From an uncultured bacterium (GTDB lineage: Bacteria > Patescibacteriota > Dojkabacteria > SC72), in NCBI GenBank assembly GCA_938015795.1, contig CALLXA010000125.1, forward strand, positions 1-10,832: a DNA stretch of 10,832 bases, in the 5' to 3' direction. The notes under the pieces are model-generated. The model saw only the letters and a program-made list of their open reading frames with translations. It was not told the DNA's origin and searched no databases. Within the stretch, counting starts at the first letter, position 1; every line of letters starts with the position of its first letter. The position numbers and the translations under genes were made by a program. Shown here one piece after another: positions 6,194 through 10,832 of this stretch.

Positions 6194-6220
6194 AGTTTTC
6201 TCTTTACAAATTAAACTGTA

Positions 6221-7402
6221 TTACCTTTTTTGTAATACAAAAATATTCCTTGTGATAATACTATTTTTACGACTCCACTTCAAGTCCCTACCAGCAGCAA
6301 GAGAAGAATTTAGTATATTCCATCTTTTATCTATAATATCGTGAATACTGAATGTTTTCCAACCGCTATGTGTTTTGTAAGAAGGCGTAATAATAACTGC
6401 AACATGACCAGGTTTAAGAACTTTTTCTAAAACCTTAAATAATCCACTATACAAATCTTTTACATCCTTTATTAATTCATCGGCTCTCAATGGACTCATT
6501 ACTCTTTTTTGTGGAGGACCCATATACGGCTCACAAACAACCGCCCCTATATCTGTTCTTTTGAGATCCAATACTGTTTTTTTCTCAACATCCTTAATAT
6601 CTAATCTTAAAACATTGTATTTAATCTCACCTATTAAACCTTGATCCTCTAACCACAAAATATTTTCAGTTGTATAATGAACAGCATTGTTTGAAACATC
6701 AGAACCAAATACATCAAATCCAAGAACTGCAGCCTCCAAAAGAATTGTTCCAGAACCACAGAAAGGATCCCATATGATGCCACTTCTCAAACCTGTTAAA
6801 TTAACTAACATTCGAGCTAATTTTGGGGGTAATGTACCCATATCTGTATCTGTGTATGGCTTTTCGTAATCTCTTTTTACAAAACCATCAACATCCTGTA
6901 TAGCAAGTGTACTACCATATATTTTTTCATTCCCATTATCTATTAAGCATAACTCGAAACCCTTAGTTAAAATATCGTTTTTAAGGACCTGTGCACTGTT
7001 TAAAGAAGGATATCTATCTTTTGCATCTATGAACCTAGATGAAACACCATATTCCTTTAAACCTCCCTTAAGAGCTCTAGACAGTTTTCTAACAAAGTCA
7101 TTATCAAAATACTGATCATTATCCAAAACACTTGTACCAAAAATTACTTTTCTATCACTATGATTATATTTATCTAAAAAAGTTTCACTATCTACAATTT
7201 CTCCAAAACGAATAAAACCTCCTAATCTATTAAAAATACTCAAACCCTTATCAGAGGAAAAATCTTTACTCTCTATTAAAAATATTTTTTCTGAAAATCT
7301 TTTTATACAGTCTGTATTTAAACCGTATGTATTTGAAACTGCAGATAACTCTGCATATGATAAGTCTTGAAAAGTACCTGCTTCGAAGAAGAACTTAGGC
7401 AT
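6221..7402 (-). CDS. THUMP-type SAM-dependent RNA methyltransferase (Trm11/TrmG10-like)
   Basis: The 393 residues fit the Trm11/archaeal TrmG10 layout. Residues 1-70 resemble the N-terminal domain; a THUMP-like RNA-binding part spans about 75-170. A linker with R-D-Y-E-K-P (177-182) and L-P-P-K-L-A (191-196) leads into a Rossmann-fold methyltransferase. The SAM-binding motif I is D212-P-F-C-G-S-G-T, followed by a second strand ending G-S-D-V. Where N-methyltransferases have D/N-P-P-Y/F, this protein has C-E291-P-Y-M-G-P-P. The relatives methylate guanosine N2 in tRNA; the true target here is unknown, and the altered motif makes N2 chemistry uncertain. It lies between rplU (2-bp gap) and rpmA (27-bp gap), suggesting a role in translation or ribosome assembly. 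Confidence 0.82.
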   Translation of the reverse strand: MPKFFFEAGTFQDLSYAELSAVSNTYGLNTDCIKRFSEKIFLIESKDFSSDKGLSIFNRLGGFIRFGEIVDSETFLDKYNHSDRKVIFGTSVLDNDQYFDNDFVRKLSRALKGGLKEYGVSSRFIDAKDRYPSLNSAQVLKNDILTKGFELCLIDNGNEKIYGSTLAIQDVDGFVKRDYEKPYTDTDMGTLPPKLARMLVNLTGLRSGIIWDPFCGSGTILLEAAVLGFDVFGSDVSNNAVHYTTENILWLEDQGLIGEIKYNVLRLDIKDVEKKTVLDLKRTDIGAVVCEPYMGPPQKRVMSPLRADELIKDVKDLYSGLFKVLEKVLKPGHVAVIITPSYKTHSGWKTFSIHDIIDKRWNILNSSLAAGRDLKWSRKNSIITRNIFVLQKR

Positions 7403-7404
7403 TG

Positions 7405-7734
7405 TTATATTTTTTTAACCAAAACTTTTGTAATTTCAGCTCTATGACCGTAACTTTTTCTATATCTAGATTTAGATTTGTACTTAAGACCATTGATCTT
7501 TTTGTCTTTTTTCTGGGAAGTTAATTCTAATTCAACTTTAACATCCTTAACAAAAGGTTCTCCAATCTTAATATTATCACCATCTGCAACCAAAAGCACT
7601 TCAGATATTTCAATTTTGTCACCTTTGTTTCCAGAAAGTTTGTCCACTTCATACTCTTTACCCTCAGTAACTTTTAACTGAGTTCCAGATATTTGAATTA
7701 CAGCAAATTTTTCGGATTTCTTTGTTTCTACCAT
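7405..7734 (-). CDS. rplU: 50S ribosomal protein L21
   Basis: L21 binds 23S rRNA in the large subunit. The 109 residues cover the family length, with F-A-V-I-Q-I-S-G-T-Q-L-K-V at residues 10-22, G-D-K-I-E-I-S-E-V-L-L-V-A-D-G in the middle, and a basic C-terminus with R-Y-R-K-S-Y-G-H-R, the typical G-H-R end motif. About eight residues (V-E-T-K-K-S-E-K) precede the conserved core. The ATG at 7734 lies 8 bp from a near-consensus -10 box and has no Shine-Dalgarno sequence, so the message is probably leaderless or nearly so. It is the first gene of the rplU-methyltransferase-rpmA-SpoU group. Confidence 0.95.
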   Translation of the reverse strand: MVETKKSEKFAVIQISGTQLKVTEGKEYEVDKLSGNKGDKIEISEVLLVADGDNIKIGEPFVKDVKVELELTSQKKDKKINGLKYKSKSRYRKSYGHRAEITKVLVKKI

Positions 7735-7742
7735 GGATAAGG

Positions 7743-7771
7743 ATTTTAAGTTAATATATTAAAAATGTCAA
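7743..7771 (-). promoter_or_regulatory. Strong sigma70-type promoter of the rplU operon
   Basis: On the minus strand the -35 box is a perfect TTGACA (7771-7766) and the -10 box is TAAAAT (7748-7743, five of six bases), separated by exactly 17 bp. It is the best promoter match noticed in the window. The -10 box ends only 8 bp before the rplU ATG, so transcription should begin within about 0-4 nt of the start codon. Confidence 0.8.
7751..7762. repeat. 12-bp perfect palindrome in the rplU promoter spacer
   Basis: TTAATATATTAA is perfectly self-complementary and sits wholly between the -35 and -10 boxes of the rplU promoter, where a repressor could block RNA polymerase. All bases are A or T, so chance is a real possibility. 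Confidence 0.35.
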
Positions 7772-7795
7772 GAAAAAAGCATATTAGAATATTCT

Positions 7796-9106
7796 TTAAT
7801 CTTCATCTAAAAGTCCATTAGAATTACCTTTTTTAGATGAAATATATCTTGATGATATGTTTTGAACCAATCCCAAACAAACGAATGTCATTACTGTAAT
7901 ACTACCTCCAGAACTCATAAGGGGCAAAGGTATACCCGTAGCTGGTATCACTCCAGTATTGGTACCGATATTTATAAATACTTCCAATAACAATTTAAGC
8001 CCAACCCCTATCGCTATCAATGAATACAAAGGATTATCAATAGTATTAACAGCTAAATTAAAACACGTAATAATTAAAATAGCGTAAAGGGAAAGCAAGA
8101 ATAATGAACCTATTAATCCAAATTCCTCTGCAAAAGATGCAAATATGAAATCTGTTTGATATTCAGGGAGAAAATTTCTTTTACTTTGAGTACCATTACC
8201 AAAACCTTTTCCCAACAATTGACCTGACCCTATTGCTATTCTAGCTTGGTTAACATTAAAACCTATGTCATTTTGTGTTTCTTCTGGATTAAAAAAAGCT
8301 TCTACACGATTTTTTTGATACTCTCTCAAGACATCTTTCCAAACAATACGTGATCCTAAACCAATTAAAATAGAAATTATAAAAGTTATTAAGATAAATA
8401 TTTTCCATGATTCTTTGTGATAGAAGGAAAAAACAGATACCATTAATCCAACTAAAAGTAATAAAAACCATGCATTATTTTGAGTTATTGAAGAAAGCAA
8501 AAAAGCCAATATATTTGATCCCAATATAATCAACATAGCAGAGTTTCTTAATGTGTTATTCAAACCAAAAAAAGAAACTAAAAACCATATTGTTATCAAC
8601 AATATAGACATACTACCACTAGGTTCAAAAAATATAAGGATAAAAAAAACTGAAGAAAGGAAAAACGTTATAAGTAGTAAAACAAATTGATTTATTTTAT
8701 CCTTAAGTGAAAGGATACTTGCTGTATAGAGAATGACTATTACTTTCGCAATTTCAGAAGCTTGTATCTGAACTCCTCCAACAATTAACCATCTTTTTAC
8801 ATTATTTATCGTAGGTCCTACTAAAAGCGTCAATATTAATAACAGAGCTGTTACTGCAAATAGTATTGATAATATCTGCCAATATTTTAGGTATGATAAA
8901 TCTATTCTTGTTAAGATGAAATAAATTATAAATCCAATTATTATAAAAATTATTTGCTTCCAAACAATATCCAAATCTCCAAATCCACCCGCAGGGAGTA
9001 TTGTTGTGGAAAGAAGTGTTATAATTCCAACAATAGAAAGTAATACTGTGGGAATAAAGATTTTAAGGTCTAATGATTGTTTATGTTTTTTTTCAATGAG
9101 ATCCAT
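7796..9106 (-). CDS. SEDS-family peptidoglycan glycosyltransferase (RodA-like; FtsW not excluded)
   Basis: SEDS proteins are polytopic membrane enzymes that polymerise lipid II, normally with a class B penicillin-binding protein. The 436 residues contain about ten hydrophobic segments. Family landmarks are K-R-W at 104-106 with Q-A-S-E-I-A-K following, I-A-I-G-S-G at 290-295, G-T-Q-S-K-R-N-F-L-P-E at 305-315 and T-D319-F-I-F, Asp319 being the likely catalytic acid. G-I-P-L-P-L-M-S-S-G-G-S is at 391-402. The F-L-P-E-x-x-T-D-F form is more RodA-like than FtsW-like, yet the gene sits behind ftsA-ftsZ. Two oddities: the usual Q-P-S-E is Q-A-S-E, and the usual P-D-x-G is P-S-G-S (162-165). A candidate promoter lies 9 bp upstream. 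The 27-bp gap to the preceding gene also allows readthrough. Confidence 0.9.
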   Translation of the reverse strand: MDLIEKKHKQSLDLKIFIPTVLLSIVGIITLLSTTILPAGGFGDLDIVWKQIIFIIIGFIIYFILTRIDLSYLKYWQILSILFAVTALLLILTLLVGPTINNVKRWLIVGGVQIQASEIAKVIVILYTASILSLKDKINQFVLLLITFFLSSVFFILIFFEPSGSMSILLITIWFLVSFFGLNNTLRNSAMLIILGSNILAFLLSSITQNNAWFLLLLVGLMVSVFSFYHKESWKIFILITFIISILIGLGSRIVWKDVLREYQKNRVEAFFNPEETQNDIGFNVNQARIAIGSGQLLGKGFGNGTQSKRNFLPEYQTDFIFASFAEEFGLIGSLFLLSLYAILIITCFNLAVNTIDNPLYSLIAIGVGLKLLLEVFINIGTNTGVIPATGIPLPLMSSGGSITVMTFVCLGLVQNISSRYISSKKGNSNGLLDED

Positions 9107-9115
9107 ATATTAGCA

Positions 9116-9144
9116 ATTGTACATTTGAAGTAATTATTTTTCTA
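9116..9144 (-). promoter_or_regulatory. Possible promoter of the SEDS gene
   Basis: On the minus strand TAGAAA (9144-9139, four of six bases) and TACAAT (9121-9116, five of six, preceded by TG directly) are 17 bp apart. The -10 box ends 9 bp before the ATG, which would give a nearly leaderless message. The -35 box overlaps the end of the preceding DUF167 gene. Confidence 0.4.
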
Positions 9145-9352
9145 CCTCAATTAGCTTATTCTTACTTTTCAACCCCTTTATTATTTTTATTTTTGATTTT
9201 GAGATATCAAAATATGATGATAATGTTTTTATTACCTCTTGATTAGCTTTACCGTCCTGTGGCAAGGAATGTACTTTAACTATTAGATAAGTATCTTTCA
9301 ATATAACTTCGGATTTTGAAGAATTTGTTTTTACCTTGATTTCTACAATCAC
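9134..9352 (-). CDS. DUF167 / YggU-family small protein
   Basis: The 72 residues match the DUF167 (YggU) fold: an N-terminal I-V-E-I-K-V-K-T-N-S-S-K strand, Y-L-I-V-K-V-H, the hallmark P-Q-D-G-K-A-N-Q-E-V-I-K at about residues 31-42, and a C-terminal I-I-K-G-L-K-S-K-N-K. Its molecular function is unknown. In many bacteria yggU lies near yggT and division genes, which fits its place behind ftsZ. The start is GTG, directly abutting the ftsZ TAG with no spacer. A purine-rich GAGGAG inside the last ftsZ codons can serve as its ribosome binding site. Translational coupling to ftsZ is likely. Confidence 0.85.
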   Translation of the reverse strand: MIVEIKVKTNSSKSEVILKDTYLIVKVHSLPQDGKANQEVIKTLSSYFDISKSKIKIIKGLKSKNKLIEVEK

Positions 9353-10570
9353 CTATCTCCTCTTTCTCATAAATGCAGGAACATCCAAGGGATCGTCAAC
9401 ATTCAGCATGTCACTTTTAGGACTTATCGACACATCATCATGAATTTCAGAATCATTATCGAGATCTTCAAATGACTCTAATACGTTTTCCTCAGAATCA
9501 TCTATATCAAACTCTTTTGTACCAGATGAACTATCTCTATCATCTTCATTTGCGAATCCAAAATTACGAATATTTCCATCTGGAGATTTTTGTTGTCTTG
9601 TAAATATTTGCTTCTGCTCATCAAAGCCAGTAGCAACAATTGTTATTGTTAACTCATCACCTGCATCTGGATCTATCTGAGCTCCAAATTTAATGTTTGC
9701 GGCTGGATCAACAGCTTCTTTAATCAACTCAGATACCAAACTAATTTCAGGAAGAGTAAGATCAGAGCCAACAATATTGTAAAGCACTCCAGTTGCGCCT
9801 TCAATTGACATATCTAACAAAGGACTCGTTGTCGCAGCTCTAGCTGCTAATTCAGCCCTATTTTCACCACTAGCCCTACCGATTCCCATTAAAGCAGTAC
9901 CAGCATTGTTCATTACAGATTTAGCATCATTAAAATCCGCATTTATATATCCAGTCTGACTAATTAAATTTGAAATACTTCGTACTCCTTCAGCTAATAC
10001 AGAGTCTACTTTTTTCATAGCATCAATGAAGGAGAGTCTTTCACTTGCATCAACAATTTCCAATAGTCTCTGATTAGGTACTACAATCAAAGTATCAACT
10101 TTGTCTCTGAGAGCAGCAATACCTTCCTCTGCAACCTCTTTTCTTCTGTTTCCTTCGAAATCAAAAGGCTTGGTAACAACAGCTACGGTCAAAGCACCCA
10201 TATTTTTTGCAACACCAGCAATTATTGGAGCAGCACCTGTTCCTGTACCACCTCCCATTCCAGCAGTTATAAAGACCATGTTTGCACCCTCTAACAATTC
10301 TTGCACTTCATCCAAGCTTTCTTCTGCAGATTGAGCACCCATTTCATGATTACCTCCAACACCAAGTCCATGTGTCAATTCCTCTCCCAGTTGCAATGTT
10401 ACAGGTGCAGCAGAAAGTTTCAAAGCTTGAGCATCAGTATTAAACGCCATAAAATCAACACCCGGAATGTCATAATCAGTAATCATTGTATTTATAGCGT
10501 TGCAACCACCTCCTCCAACTCCAACTACTTTTATTTTTGCTACTGGGTCAACATTTGTTGTTACTAACAT
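9353..10570 (-). CDS. ftsZ: Cell division protein FtsZ
   Basis: FtsZ is the tubulin-like GTPase that polymerises into the Z ring at the division site. The nucleotide-binding domain shows G-G-G-G-C-N-A at about residues 19-25, F-N-T-D at 43-46 and the tubulin signature G-G-G-T-G-T-G at 106-112. The T7 synergy loop reads N210-A-D212-F-N-D215, keeping both catalytic aspartates, though Asn replaces the more usual Ala between Phe and Asp. The globular part ends near residue 320. A very acidic D/E/S-rich linker (about 340-390) follows, then the conserved C-terminal peptide D-V-P-A-F-M-R-K-R-R, which binds FtsA and other anchors. The 405-residue length is normal. It lies 23 bp downstream of ftsA, without an obvious promoter in the gap. 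Confidence 0.98.
   Translation of the reverse strand: MLVTTNVDPVAKIKVVGVGGGGCNAINTMITDYDIPGVDFMAFNTDAQALKLSAAPVTLQLGEELTHGLGVGGNHEMGAQSAEESLDEVQELLEGANMVFITAGMGGGTGTGAAPIIAGVAKNMGALTVAVVTKPFDFEGNRRKEVAEEGIAALRDKVDTLIVVPNQRLLEIVDASERLSFIDAMKKVDSVLAEGVRSISNLISQTGYINADFNDAKSVMNNAGTALMGIGRASGENRAELAARAATTSPLLDMSIEGATGVLYNIVGSDLTLPEISLVSELIKEAVDPAANIKFGAQIDPDAGDELTITIVATGFDEQKQIFTRQQKSPDGNIRNFGFANEDDRDSSSGTKEFDIDDSEENVLESFEDLDNDSEIHDDVSISPKSDMLNVDDPLDVPAFMRKRR
9357..9362 (-). promoter_or_regulatory. Shine-Dalgarno site for the DUF167 gene inside ftsZ
   Basis: GAGGAG on the minus strand lies in the codons for the last arginines and lysine of FtsZ. AGGAG ends 4 nt before the GTG start, and GAGG ends 6 nt before it. 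It is the only clear Shine-Dalgarno match I see ahead of a gene in this window and supports the GTG start. Confidence 0.55.
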
Positions 10571-10593
10571 ATTACCAAACGATAAAATTTAAT

Positions 10594-10832
10594 TTAAGGC
10601 AGTAATGACTTAATCCAATCCCCTATTTTACCAAAAACGCCATTGATATCCACCTTACTCTTTTTATCACCTGAACTAATATCCACATCATCATCTAAAG
10701 CGTGTTTAATAAGACCCTGCACACAAGCATATGAAGGATCTGATATCTCTTCAGTCATACCAGTCAAGCCTGATGGATAACCTATCCTTGCAGCGACTCC
10801 AAATACTCCTTGTGTTAATTTTGTAATATCTT
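10594..10832 (-). CDS. ftsA: C-terminal end of cell division protein FtsA (partial)
   Basis: On the minus strand the last 78 codons of a gene run in from the right edge and stop with TAA at 10596-10594. The translation contains V-A-A-R-I-G-Y-P-S-G-L-T-G, then S-D-P-S-Y-A-C-V-Q-G-L-I, matching the last strand and helix of the FtsA actin-like fold (R-x-G-x-P near the end, P-x-Y-A-x-x-x-G-L). A charged linker leads to a final F-G-K-I-G-D-W-I-K-S-L-L-P, an amphipathic helix like the membrane-targeting tail of FtsA. FtsA anchors FtsZ filaments to the membrane. Gene order ftsA-ftsZ is the classic one, which strengthens the call. The 5' part is outside the window. Confidence 0.9.
   Translation of the reverse strand, partial: DITKLTQGVFGVAARIGYPSGLTGMTEEISDPSYACVQGLIKHALDDDVDISSGDKKSKVDINGVFGKIGDWIKSLLP

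Noticed and set aside
6227..6243. TTTTTGTA-A-TACAAAAA inverted repeat at the end of the methyltransferase gene
   Set aside because: It encodes the C-terminal residues, is nearly all A/T and has almost no loop; likely a by-product of composition.
7772..7795. AGAATATTCT palindrome and T-run after the SEDS gene as a terminator
   Set aside because: The 10-bp palindrome has no loop, and the alternative stem is only five A/T pairs with a 2-base loop; not a credible intrinsic terminator.
1..10832. UGA recoding as glycine
   Set aside because: gatB ends in TGA exactly where the family ends and overlaps the gatC start, and no gene needs TGA readthrough.

Overview
The window is an AT-rich, gene-dense bacterial chromosome segment of housekeeping genes. 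It carries tRNA amidation, secretion, chromosome partition, ribosome and cell-division functions. Intergenic gaps are tiny and Shine-Dalgarno sequences are almost absent. GatB has a four-cysteine knuckle, an unusual SAM methyltransferase sits between rplU and rpmA, and a small Cys-motif protein follows a tRNA. Together these suggest a streamlined Candidate Phyla Radiation (Patescibacteria) type genome, but that placement is inference from style and resemblance, not a phylogenetic result. UGA is a normal stop here (gatB ends in TGA), which argues against the Gracilibacteria/Absconditabacteria code where UGA encodes glycine. No mobile element, CRISPR array, phage gene or rRNA was seen.

Left half, plus strand (1-5180). 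The window opens inside the 3' end of a gene that looks like the C-terminus of a Fic-family protein. Next come gatB and gatC (4-bp ATGA overlap; no gatA in view), tRNA-Leu(UAG), a 76-codon gene for a CxxC/CxC protein, tRNA-Glu(UUC), lepB (signal peptidase I), parA and parB.

Right half, minus strand (5173-10832), read right to left. It starts with the C-terminus of ftsA, then ftsZ, a DUF167/YggU gene with zero spacing, and a SEDS glycosyltransferase with RodA-like signatures. A very good sigma70-type promoter follows. It drives rplU (L21), the THUMP-type methyltransferase, rpmA (L27) and a SpoU-family rRNA 2'-O-methyltransferase (RlmB/TrmH-like). This second set looks like one ribosome-maturation operon. 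Its last gene meets parB head-on, and the two coding regions overlap by 8 bp.

No entirely new multi-gene defence or mobile system is visible. The points most worth pursuing are: the predicted leaderless promoter of rplU; the methyltransferase with an E-P-Y-x-G-P motif where N-methyltransferases carry D/N-P-P-Y; an L27 whose N-terminal tail has lost its usual basic residues; the small Cys protein wedged between two tRNAs; and short palindromes in the lepB and rplU promoters.
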